From positions 1 through 64,000 of the forward strand of contig MU394058.1 of assembly GCA_022578605.1 (NCBI GenBank): a DNA stretch of 64,000 nucleotides, in the 5' to 3' direction. The notes beneath the pieces are model-generated. The model was not told the origin of the DNA, did not search any database, and was given only the letters and a program-made list of their open reading frames with translations. The first letter of the stretch is position 1, and each line of letters opens with the position of its first letter. The DNA comes from Camillea tinctor (taxonomy: Eukaryota; Ascomycota; Sordariomycetes; Xylariales; Xylariaceae). Positions 11,807 to 23,877 of this stretch are shown piece by piece. Made by a program: the position numbers and the translations under genes.

Positions 11807-13201
11807 TCATCGACCATAATATAGCCCCCCGGTTTCTTGGGGAGGATGTTCCTGGATTGGAGAGCCATGATGATGCCCCTCGTACCACCCATTATAACCT
11901 TCGCTGCCCTTAGAGTATTGGTATGGCTGCTGCCATGTGCCATAAGTCGATGTCGGTACCGCTTCGGACGCCCGTGGGTCAACTGGGGTACCCGGGTGAG
12001 ATATACTCTGCATACTCGTTGCGACATGTGGATACTGATATATATCTGAGGGTATTTGGCTCCTTCTGTCATAGGGCCTGTTGGATGAAAGATACTGACT
12101 AGAGGCTTCGTTTCCGTAGGATGCTACTCTCCCCGGTGGTGGGTATGAAGACCATGCATCTTCCTGTCGAGAAGTCGTTTCGACGTCTATTAATGGAGAC
12201 CCAGTGGATGCTGTGTTCCATGTTGCCGGAGCTTGTGTTGACTGGGTAGGATAAGGGGAGAAGCTAGAAGCAGCTGGTGTCTCGTGGGTGTAGTCTCTTA
12301 ACGGGATGTGGATGTCTCCTGCTACTTTCGTTGAGTTCGGGTTTGCCTCTGTCGGTAGCCAACCTTGGCTATAACCAAAAGTTCTAATGCCGAGAGTATT
12401 ATTTTGGACTAAAAATTGTTAGCAGAAGCTTCACGATCTATTACGGAACGATGTTTACGAACTTCTGTGGTCTTCTGGGTAATCCTCTGACTTGACCGGT
12501 GATCTAGCCGACAGCTGTTGGTACGACTGATGATGGGAAAGTAGGTCTGTAGGATGGCGAGGTCCTGTCGTGGGTGATACAGATACTGAATCCATTCTAG
12601 TTCTAGAAGATGAGCGTACCGATCCTTGATTCTGGCCGGGCACTGATGATGACCTTTGGTCCACGTTCTCATAGGTACAATCCTTCTTGAGGTTTTGGCA
12701 GCTTTTACACTGCCCTTGCATGTCTCGTTTGTTGGGCACGATACATCTAATCTTTCTTTTTCGACAGTGGGCTTCGCGAGGAAATTAGTTCGAAAGCTTT
12801 CACGAAACTATTCATGATCGATCTATTTGATGACTTACAACAGGCTATGGAAGCTCGATGGTACCCGAGTCTGTTGCGTTTCTTTTCGCCACCGTTGCCA
12901 GCTGACTTGGAGGCAGTATCGTTCGTATCCTGTGATCATGTTAGGGGTCAAGAGATTTATTTTCCCATCTCCTACAACAGCAAGGATTTCCTTTTCGCTA
13001 TGTAAGGGGCAAGGTATGAACCACGTGTTCTTGGGGTCCATTAGAGGAAGGGAGGGCATTGGTAACGACAGTGCTGGATGAATTCGCTAACTAGACAAGT
13101 CTTACCTCCATGGACGAAGGTGTCGGCGTTGGGAAGCTGGATATGTAGCTGGAATGCGGTGCGTCGCTGCTATGGGGCAGTGATGGGTAGTGATAGGACA
13201 T
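11807..13201 (-). CDS. Zn2Cys6 fungal transcription factor
   Basis: Four exons on the minus strand: 13106-13201, 12839-12929, 12459-12771 and 11807-12383, encoding 358 aa. All phases match and exon 4 stays open for 192 codons. The zinc cluster reads YHRASIACSHCRKRKIRC followed by CKSCQNLKKDC. The six metal-binding Cys are at residues 62, 65, 72, 84, 87 and 94 (C-x2-C-x6-C-x11-C-x2-C-x6-C). An intron splits the codon between the first and second Cys. Downstream, residues are rich in Ser, Pro, Gln and Tyr, with motifs GYSQGWLP and WSSYPPPGR typical of a small ascomycete family with an N-terminal zinc cluster and no fungal_trans middle domain. Expected role: nuclear DNA-binding regulator; target genes unknown. 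No biosynthetic genes adjoin it. The first ATG begins MSYHYPSLPH and lies before an in-phase GTAAGA donor. Confidence 0.9.
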
Positions 13202-16200
13202 CGTGTCTATCACAAGCTCTGGGTAGTCCAAAGTGTATGCGATAGAGTGTTTTATACCCCACAAGGCGGGTTCGTGTTGGAAAAGAGGTCGGACACCGAT
13301 AGCCATCAAATGGGTTTTTATCCACGCCGAAGGGAATAAAGTCGAGTGTTCAACCCTTCGCCAATATCCTGAGCAGGACCACAATAACTGGCTATACCCT
13401 AGCTGGTGGCGGGCCGTAAAATCCGAGCGTTGGCGATAGGAGGTGACTAAGTATCTTGGAGAGCCTGATCTCTTAGATAACTGCTCTTCCTCCTGATGGG
13501 CCTAAATCGAAACAGCACTGTAGGGCTCGGGAGTAGGGAACACACAGAACGGTGGAGAGAGTCAATAGGAGCGAACCAATAAAGTTTTCGAAATCCTTTG
13601 ATGTACTACGGCCAAACTTGTACACTGAGTACAAGGACCTTCGCTCTCATTCGAGAACCTCAGCGGTAAGGGCTGCTTTAACACGGCACAACTACGGTGC
13701 TTGATAGTGACAACGCATACAGATGCCACACTGGAACCACCCTGAGTAACTGAAGAGCTGCTGGTATAGGAAACAGGGGTATAGAGGGTGTCTAGATTGG
13801 GACGCTTCGTGCACAATATCCCGGAGGCAGATTCAACAGCCTGTTGATAGACAGCAGGCATATACGCCTCGGCAAGTTTGGCAGAATTTGAAAATATTGA
13901 GGCAGAAACCGTGTCGAAAGATCGTATATTGGTGAAAGCAGAAAGACTTGACAAATCTGTCAACTAATTTTTTTTAATCTTATGCCTGGAGTCTTCTGCA
14001 GCTGACTGGTGCTGGTGGGAGTTGACAACTTAATAATTATGTGCGGCGAATAGATAGGGGTATGAACGATTATAGGATAAACGCCACATTACACGCTATG
14101 AATAAAAAATCCGGCATGCGTGGTTTAGGGACCTAGGGAGGCTCCGCGGCAGCCTATGGCGTAACTTGTCTAACTAAGGAAAGGAACGAAGACGAATTAT
14201 TCTGAAGTTGCTTTTTCTTTTGTTTTTTTGATTTTTTTGATGTCCAACAGTGGCCCCATAACCTTTAGCAGCAATATATGGGTACCCCTTCCCCGGCTCG
14301 GTCAGGTACGGAAATCGACACCGGGAGGTGGCACATCTGGGGTAGATCTTAGGTATATCTAAAGAAATATAGACTTGTAAATGGTTTTTTCACCAAGTCT
14401 CACTTGCAGGTACGTAAAGGAGGTTGTTTCCATGCAAAGCGCTCCACAGCTCATCTGGATCCTGTCGTATGGCACTATGTACACATGAAGAGTCATTGGC
14501 CTGAGGGGTATAATTGAAGCATGGATGTAATAGACAATATAAAAAGGGGAGATATATTAGCAGTAGGAGAAACTTTCCACTGTGAAAGGCTAATAGACTC
14601 GAGAGTTGTCTTCTACTACTCCTCGACATAGACGTCAGAGACTGAAACAGATGCAGGTTATCACAAGTCTGGCCTGAGTATATCTTTTTGCCCCAACAAT
14701 CACCCTTCATCACATGTAGCCGGATCCATGTGTTCGGCGGAACTACATTATTTTACTATGTAATAAAGGTTAGAAATTCCGGCGAGCCATAGGATAGTCT
14801 CCGCAGTTGACTGGCTACGTGTGCTACTACATCCGTTCTTCCTGGAATAGCCAAGAAGCGCATAACCTGGAATTTTGGCGTCTATATTACCGCACCTTTT
14901 GACGTACGAGGTACATAAACGCTGCGGCTTGAATACCAGAAAGGTTGGAAGTAATATGTTATAGCTAGCCGGAAGTATGAAGTTCCTGTTCATCCTAGCC
15001 CTGAAATTATGTATGTACTATGAAATATATGGTACCCGTGTTTCCGAACGAGCAGGAAAGTCGTTGAAAGGTAACGTTATCGCAATGGAACAGCTCAACC
15101 GACGCTCTGGAACTGTGTGAAGAATCGATCTGATGCACAGATGAGGTGACGAGGATGGACGGGAATAGCCATGGACCACCGGCTGCTTGGCAGGGCTTCG
15201 CTTGCTCATTTGGTTCTTCCTTTTTTTCCAAATATTTACCATGTCCGGAAGTGCTGCTGGCTTTTCTTCTCTTGCAGTTCGATTGATGCCATATCTGCAG
15301 CCTAACCCCTGCGGACAGCCTAACATGGCCTGTCGATCCCGGTATTAGATGAGTATCAAAGTACTAGTTGAGAACTTGGGATGAAAGTCTACAAGGTGTG
15401 GTGCGCCTTTGTGAGAGACGGACCTAATACCCCAATTGCTTATATCTCCTTTTTACCACACCCATTAGCTTATAATGAAGAGACTAACTCAAGCGGGTCT
15501 AGGTGAATCTGCTTCTTGTATCAAAAAGGCTAGAATATTGATTGAGAGAGATGTCAACTGAGTATTAGATTGACCATGTTCTTTCAGCTCTACTCCGATA
15601 CCACGCTAAACGTATAACCCCTGTTGGGGAAGACAGGGTATGCGGAGTTAGGTAGGAATTGAATAATTAAAATGTATTTACGTTTTTCTTTTTCTCTTCC
15701 CTGGATTCACCTTAGCAACTCCAGGGCTGACGTCTTTTCTTACGCAGTAAATTTACATTTGAAGGATACTCTACGGTCACCCCAAGAGCCACCGTCTTGG
15801 GAAAGCCAAGTCTCGCATCATAATCCACCAGTATATCACGGCTAATAGTTATGTGGATAGTGGCAAATTCAGCTTATGGTGACCGCCATAAAGCGTGTTA
15901 TGTCAAATAATGACCAATCCAACCGGGATCAGACCCAACCTATCCTTCCACGACAACTCGAAGTTACGCCAGGGAGGCTCTTTACTTTACTCTACTCAAC
16001 GAAAGGCATAGGGCGGGAAATATAGCTAGATAGAGAGACTGCTTGCTCATATGCATGTCAGAGTGACAGCGGACTTGTGTGTGAGATCCGGAAGATTGGT
16101 AAGGTGTCCCAGAGCTAGTGCTGGAGGCGGAAGCAAGGGCGGATCTGATCTTTCATATCATGTAACACTGAGGTGGGATATGGCCTGGAGTTACTGCCGG

Positions 16201-19200
16201 CCGGCCGCCTTTGCGGCGAAGGTTCTTCTAGGCGTATCGAGGCCGTCTTCGCCGCACGTACCTGAGCAGCTTAATGTCCGTCTATTATTGTTATTTCCTT
16301 GCCGTCTTGCCGCCCTGTAGTGTTAGCACGGGCAGTCAACGCTCTGTGATCCTGAACATAGTCGTATCTTGATAAAAACATCATGTTCACTTGTCCATAT
16401 GTGCTTGAATAGCCGGTATGTTTGTAATCAATACATGCTGCTGACTGGATATAAGTACATGAACTGCAGTGTTCGCTAAAGAGGCGAAACTCCATAAACA
16501 TACAATCTCCCAAATCTTTCAGCCGAACAAAATAGGACGAATGCGATCTGTTCATGCAAGCACGGGCGTACGCCGTACGATGCATACGACCCCAGTGACG
16601 ATCAAGAATGATGTGCGACTAGGTTACCAATTCTGTGATGCTTTCGTGTACAAAAGTGTTGATGATGGGAAGAGTATCCCCCACCAGATCGCGACAAGAT
16701 AAGGTGGAGCCGGGAATGGTCATACCTGGTAGTCTAAGTATGGGACGAGCTTCACCCCTGAAGGTGTTCAGACGACGAGGAGCTCGCCTGTTCCCCAACG
16801 ACTTGTTAAAGTACTTTCGATTGTATACTATATGCGAAACTAGCTTATACCTTTCGCAAATTCCTCGATTTCTATATTTTCATACTAGCAGTTGCATTCT
16901 AGCTTGAAGGAAGGCAACATCGGCTCCTGCTCATGAGTAGGGCTTAGCATAGCCATTATCGCCTCAAGAGATGATCCAAACCTCCATAGAATAGATCAAG
17001 CTAGTGGAGGATAGCGGATAATCTCTAATATTTCCACACTTGCCCAGTCATCGAGCTAGTATAACCTATGGGTTCAGATTACGTAGTCAGATTATTGGAA
17101 TTCTCGATTTCTTTATGGAGAATGTTATACTCACCTCAACAAGAGAACAGGGATAGGGCTGTAATATATCAATAACAGGTGTAAGTACAGGCTATTGTTC
17201 AGTGCGTAATATTCAGCCGATGGGCCATTTACATTGTCTAGAGATGTTTCTAAGGCTTTCCCTAACGCAAGCAAAGATCTGATGGCATTAAAGTTGCGAG
17301 AAAAAAATGATAAATTATACGAGTGAAACTCATCCAACAGCATCAATGAGATTTTGATGATAATTGTAGTGCACATGCCAACGGTCTTGGCTTTTCTCGG
17401 TGACTTAAAGAGCCATCCCTTCTCCCCCCTGCTCTGTGTAGGTATGTAGACCAAACCGGGGTGGCCAGGGGGTTAATGGCACCCTGACGCCTCTTTACGG
17501 CGACTCGTTGGTTATGAATTGTAAGCTGCTTGATGCCAGAACCTAACCAGTGATAGGGGCAGAACATGGAATCAAAGGTGTCTTGCTTTCCTTTTTCTTT
17601 CCTTTAAAATCTAATCTTCGATATGTCATTTTCCCCATGGCCGATCAACCAATTTTAGTTGTATGGATCTTTTGAGGCCAGTAAGCATAACCGGCGACTT
17701 AGGATTGTCCATCCGCATAAATGATAGTCTCTTACGATGATGTCTCCGTATTGATGCGCCGGGTACGATGCCTTCGGGTTCTCGGAAGATCCCCCCAGGA
17801 AATCCTGGGAGATCGGTTTATCATCTGACTCTTATGCATGACAGCTAGAGCCTCGATGCCCCAATGATCATGCACATCAGTAGCAACCTGTGATCTCTCT
17901 CTCGTATCTTAGCTTACGAACCCACTTGCCCACCTCTAGCACTTAGTGTCAGGACTGCACTCAGTCTTGTTCGTCCGAACCCCTAGTCAGTAACCCCAGG
18001 CGCTCTTCTTTTTGTTTGATCTGCCTTTAGCCAGAATATCACTAGAGAACCATCCTGAAGCTTATCAAAATGCTGGGGCTGACATTTGGAAAATCGGTGG
18101 GCGGCCCGGCATTGGCTTACCCCTGCATAGGAGAACCTTGAGCAATCAATGCTAGATAAAGTGCTTCCACTTCGTCAGGAAACAATATCCAACTCCCATA
18201 GAACAACTGCCTAGTATAGTTCAGCGAGTATGTGCACTTCCAAAATTAGCACCGAAGCATGAAACTCGCTCTGCACAATGACTGACCGTTCCCCCTCTCC
18301 TGTCTCCCCTCCTTTCACCCCTCGTTGACGAAGAAGAAAATATCAAGTGGAAGATCTACAATAGAAATAAGCAAAAGAACACATCCAATAAACTCACGCG
18401 GTCTAGAGCTCTTGCAGTGGTGAGACATATTCATTACGTATCACACAGACGATGCAGTACCATTATGGGCTCTCCTAGAAGCACATTGAACGTTCTGCGC
18501 AAGACATGGCTATGTCTATATTCCGATGAGCAGTGTCGTCGCACGACAGCCACTCAAGAGGCTCGGCCTAGATTGACTGCTGGCAAGCCAACTTGTGTAA
18601 CCCAGGTCGATGCTGAACAAATCAGAGAGTGAAAGGCCCTACGGTTAGAACATAGGAGTATGCGAATAATTCGATGCTATATATTCCGATTCCGAGACAC
18701 TAGCTACTTAATATGTTAAGTCGTCCACAGAGCACTTTGCTGACGTACATGTTCCCATCTGATAATGCGTTACTATTCAGTAGTATTTCCTTCTCAAGAA
18801 AGCTGGGAACATTGCCACACGGGACGAAGCTATGAGAGATGCCAGACTTTCATGAAATCTACATTCGCATGTGATTAGATAAATACCTACATATGTCGAG
18901 CCCATGTTGGCTTCGATATGTATATACATTATCCCACATCCCATGCATCGAATCGCCAGGTTCCGGGACCCAGAACCCTACAATGTGGCTGCTCTGCCGC
19001 CAATCATTATGTCTCAATATGTCATATTCCTACTAAGGCGGAGCTCACTGCCGGAATATACCAGAAGCGTTAGGGTATAGAGGAGAGTTGGATGTGAGAC
19101 CTACTTGTTGATCACCGCGTCGCCTTGTCTAATGATTGGTACCTCAGCTTCTAAAATCTCTCGCAAGATCGGAAATCTACCCGATTAAATCGAAGCAATG

Positions 19201-22200
19201 CCATTATATATAGATGCATTATGGCTAGGGAGATTCGTTCACTTTGAGCATGGATTTGTTACCGCCTATCACCACTGAGCTCTCACACTAGTGGTTAGTT
19301 CCAAATGGCTTCCGCATAATTTCCTTTTTTCATAACTCGATCCCGATTACCTGGGAAGCTGAACGATCTTTATATCATGTTGTGGGGTTGAAGATACCGC
19401 TCTCGGACCAATGCCTTCGTCTCCATATTCTATGTTTAAGAATGTGGCTTACAGACTTCAATGTAAGACGAGTATGCTATTTCCACATAATGGTCTAGGG
19501 ATTCCGCAGCAGAAAGGCTGGGCAGCGTGGCCACGCTTGGCGTACTGCTCTGCTGAGTGACAGAGCATCACAGTACTCAATAACAGCGAGGGCTAAGAGG
19601 CGTTTGATTGGCCAATATTCGCGAAAGTGTTTATCCGCGGAACAGCATTATAAATAGAAAAGCCTCTTGTCTAATACTTGCATACTCGAGACTTTTGTGA
19701 TGTCTCCCCCTATTTGATGTGTCTATTAGCGGTGATCCCTTCCTCGATCCCGGCAGGGCTACTGGGTATAGGAAATCGGACATGATTTGCAGTCCTTTTT
19801 ATTTCCCATTTTCCATAAAAAAATGTTGAGTCGAATCCTTACCGGTGCATTGGTCAGGGAGGCTTCGGCAATTGGCCAAGCCGTTACTAGTTCACGATAT
19901 AGGAACCCCCTTTGGGATTTACTTAAAAAGTAACACTTCACCGCTGAAGTACCGTCCATCTCTTCACAAAATATGGAAGACATTCTCTGATTTGAGATTA
20001 ACGCGATCCTATTACCACGTTATTCCATGTTAGCCACGGTCCTCATTGAGACTCGTTCCAGAAGGGGCACTAACGGTAGGTATTTAATTACCTTGACACC
20101 CGGACCGAAAACCTTAACGTAATGTATGGCCGAAGTACTCAATGTTACTGTTGGTTGTTAAAACGATGGTTAATTTGGGACAGATGTTATTGTTGATGGG
20201 TCTAGTAATCACGATATTTTTTGCACTATGGGAAAATTTAGGGATAAGTAGAGAGATAACTTCTCGTACCCCTTAATTTTTTCCGGTTCTGTTCTAAAGT
20301 AATATTAGTGTCAAAAGATATAACCAAGTAGCTAAAGTTTGTGCGATCGAGCAGTATCTAGCCAGTACTATGTGTAGATGTGGGATAAATGGAACATTTG
20401 CCCCTGTAGATGAAGCATATCACGATAAACATTGCTAATGTCTTAATTTAAGACGATGGGAATGGTTTCTACAACCGAAACAGGTCTGGGGGAAACCGGC
20501 CGGCTTCAAGTATCTTTTAGGAGTCCCCTGTCTCGAACTGGTTTGGAGGCAACCTGTTGACTTATAAAGCAAAAACGTCCCAATCACTGGCTGGTCATTG
20601 TTCTCCAATTCTGTATTATGTGCGTGACACCCTTCCTAGAACGTAGCATTGTTCGTCTTTTGTATAAATATAATATTTTGAAATACAGGAATTCAGCTGA
20701 ATGTATTATAATGGGGCTTCTGGCTGAAATAGATTCAGAAGAATATTCTATTAAGTCTTGACTGCTCTCGTCGTTTTTCAGATGACGACGATGTATATCT
20801 ATAAGCTAAATCAACACTCACCGCGATTACTTCCCCTGTCATTACCAAGTATGAGAATAGCTATCATTATTCTACCCGTGTTTATTTATATAATATAAGA
20901 GTCTAAAGTATCTCGGCAAGCAAGCTACTAGTTAGTGCCTAGGGAGCGATACAAACTTGGAGTTAACCTACAATTAATGATCTTATCAGCGTTGTGTAAC
21001 TATTTCGACAACATAGATTGTCAATAGAATAACAGAATACGGACGGGGTATACACTATGTGATATCCTAAGCCAGATTCGGCCCCTTCTCTAAGGGGTTC
21101 TTAGAGTAAATCATTAGGTTAGTGGAATGGAGGTAGTAAAATTATGTACCTGCTCACTTTAGGAAGGATGATGATCAACCTATTATTGTGATCTGGGCAC
21201 GATACCACAGTATAATAACCTAGAGGAGTTGTACTTACCAATATATCATCATTTCCATATGTAATTATTATAAAGAATGTAATCCTTAGATCCCCCCTCC
21301 TCCTGAGATGTATATTCAAAGCAAATCTATAGGGGATGATCTAACTTTCGCTCTTGGTTTGTGCTTATATAATTGGATAAGTGCCTACAGAATACTATAA
21401 TATACAAAGATAGAAACTATGAGGAACTCACCTTAGCCTAAAAAACAGAGCAAAGAAATGTTTGCATGTATACAGACTACGTTGCTCTGCGTGGTCACCT
21501 TCCTAGGCAGCTTAAATTCAAATGCCTTTTCCCCGTCTATGGCTTACAAAGTGCCAGAAGCTCTCAAATCCTTTCCAGTTACAGGTAAAAATTCACTAGT
21601 CTATTTATGAGAAAGATTCTTTAGGGTGCAGGTGATGTGGTAATGAACCTATGGAATGCCCCTATCTTTCCCCCTAAATTATCCCTCGCATCCTTACACG
21701 TATACAGGAAAGGAAATTTGAAAGATCAGAGGCATTGCAAATTGGCGGTGTATGCAAGTCTATTCGCATATAGATCAATAGTCCATAGCATTAGTGTGAG
21801 TTGAGTAAATGACTTATGTCCGGTCGAAATACACGCATTGCAAGCGGCATCGTGTCTTTTGGTTTAAATAATGAACGTTTGTTTATTTAGTAAATATTTT
21901 TAATTTGTCTCGCTTCAAGAAGATGTCTTTCTCTCTAGAGCCTATCTAGAAGATCACCGATGTCGTCTTGAATATGTCCCATTCGTAGCCCTCTGAAGAA
22001 TCATAAACGCCGTAGCTTTAGGAACACACTCATAACATTATTCATTCGTAATCATATATGGAAAACAACGTAAGATCTGTAGGCATGATGAGCACGATAG
22101 TGTTAAGGGAATCCATAGATAACAACAGAATTTGAAAGAAGGTATGGGATCCAGACCGTGTGTTATCATGTCACTTTCCCATCTTTTTCGTGGAGTTCCC

Positions 22201-22231
22201 CTTTCGAATATCTTCATTAAGGATTAGTCAA
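13202..22231. other. 9-kb gene-poor region
   Basis: The longest stretch in the window without a gene I can support. Frames are short and AT-leaning, stops are frequent on both strands, and I found no convincing exon joins, transposase motifs, terminal repeats or tRNA folds. The first part must hold the promoter of the Zn2Cys6 regulator, and the last kilobase lies downstream of the aquaporin gene. It could be old decayed repeat sequence; similarity searches would be needed to show that. Confidence 0.55.
13562..13963 (-). CDS. Possible hypothetical protein, 133 codons
   Basis: An open frame upstream of the Zn2Cys6 gene on the same strand, in an otherwise stop-rich region. It is Ser/Ala/Val-rich with no domain or signal peptide I can recognise. 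No supporting splice structure was found. It may be a chance frame; it is listed only because it is the longest one in this gene-poor region. Confidence 0.2.
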   Translation of the reverse strand: MTDLSSLSAFTNIRSFDTVSASIFSNSAKLAEAYMPAVYQQAVESASGILCTKRPNLDTLYTPVSYTSSSSVTQGGSSVASVCVVTIKHRSCAVLKQPLPLRFSNESEGPCTQCTSLAVVHQRISKTLLVRSY

Positions 22232-23877
22232 TCATCCTTGGGTATCTTGTGCAGCACTACCAGGTCGTTGACCGGTCTCCAGGCTCGGACCTCCATTGTA
22301 TGTCTCAGTGTTCGTATTGTCCTTGCTGTGTGTTATATGTTTCCCCCCAGAACCGGAAGCAGGACCATTGGAATTGAGACGATTGATACCAGGATGCTCC
22401 AAACCCTGGGCTTCGGCCTTCTCGTCAGCATTTATTGTGTTGAGACCAAACCGATTGACGTCGGCTTTTCCGGCGCTGTCCTGTTCGGGGTTTACGGTCT
22501 CGTATTCGAGAGCTTTAACGGTGATGTAGAATGCCGAGGCAAGTAGTGAACCAAGGATAGGTCCGATCCAGTATATCCAATGATAATCTTCAAAAGAAGC
22601 ATTCACAACGCATGGGCCGAACGATCGTGCGGGGTTGAGGCTCCCGCCCGTATAATAGACACCCCTGAGAGGTATAGTTAGTGCTACAGACTTATTCTCT
22701 ATGCATATCGGGAGAGTAATCTCATGATGGAAACGTTTAAGAGGAAATCAATTCCATGAACCATAGTGGAACAACACTTCTTGTGCGTCTACCCAGGGAT
22801 GAATGTCTTACATCATTTCGGCAATAAACAGTGACAACCCTATACCAACGGGGGCGATGAACGTAGCACGGTGCTTTTCGGCAGCTAGCATGAAGATCGT
22901 GAAAACTAGCTGTGTGGTAAGGAACATTTCCATGAAGAGACCCTATCAAACATCAGTAGGTTCATTAACCGATTGCACGACTGTTACTTGTAACAGTGAT
23001 CGAAAAGCATAGAAGAATAGGACAAGAAGCGGGAAGTACTGACTTGCACAACAGATGTCCCACCGCCCAATGTTGTCCCGACATGCAGGTCTCCGGGTTG
23101 AATGGCTAGGACGACAGCAGAGGCGGCAATGCCACCAACGATTTGGCTGAGAATAACGAGAACTCCACGGATGTATCCGATAGCGCCAACGATCATCATT
23201 CCGAAGGTCACAGCGGGGTTAAAGAGGCCACCGCTTATACGGAAGAAGACCCAGGCGTTCACGGCAAGACTCATACCAAAGCACAGACTGATGAAAAGAA
23301 GCTTGGCCGCGTTGGCTGCGAGATTCTCGGGTTGGCCCTCCATTGGCGCCGAGTTGACGGCGTTTGTGCCTCCGAGTGCGAAAAGAAGGAACATGAACGT
23401 CCCAACGAACTCACTGGCGATGGCGACGATGTGATTCTTGATGCTCAGGGGTAGAAAGTTTAGGAATCGGATTCGGTGCGCCTCGAGTGACTGTGCGATG
23501 CTCGGCTTGCGAGGTCCCATACTAGGTCGCCTGTTCGTGAAGGTTGGACGCCTCACATTGGCGGGAGGGTTGGGTTTCTCCCAAGGTTTACGGACATGGC
23601 TGCTGATTTGTGCTGTCTCCATATCTGCTGGGTGTCTGGCGGTGGTGGCAGTAGAAGTAGTGGTGGTATCATAATCCTTCGGTTTGGTGTGGTCCAAGGT
23701 CGATTGCTTAGATCTGGGGTGGATCGAGGAGCTTTTATATCGAGGAGATTGACTCCTATTTGGGTCGCCGTTTCCTGGAACGCATCCTTCCACCATACGC
23801 CAGTTCCGGCCCTGTATACGGCCCGACCTTTCAGCGTCGTCGCCTAACCTTAACCAGGGGGGCCTCAATGTTGCCAT
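22232..23877 (-). CDS. Aquaporin (MIP family channel)
   Basis: Three exons: 23044-23877, 22812-22942 and 22232-22664, encoding 465 aa. Both NPA half-helices are present: [11 protein letters not shown] (NPA at residues 220-222) and [12 protein letters not shown] (332-334), with the pore Arg at 335. The joins [15 protein letters not shown] and FIAEM/MGVYYTGG keep the channel fold continuous. A hydrophilic N-terminal extension of about 150 residues precedes the first helix. Translation might begin instead at Met86 (position 23622), which leads the better-looking METAQISSH segment. About 110 polar residues follow the last helix. The family moves water or small neutral solutes across membranes. 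At the position where yeast orthodox water channels have the selectivity-filter His (FIAH), this protein has Glu320 (FIAE), so classical water selectivity should not be assumed. Introns are 101 and 147 nt. Confidence 0.93.
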
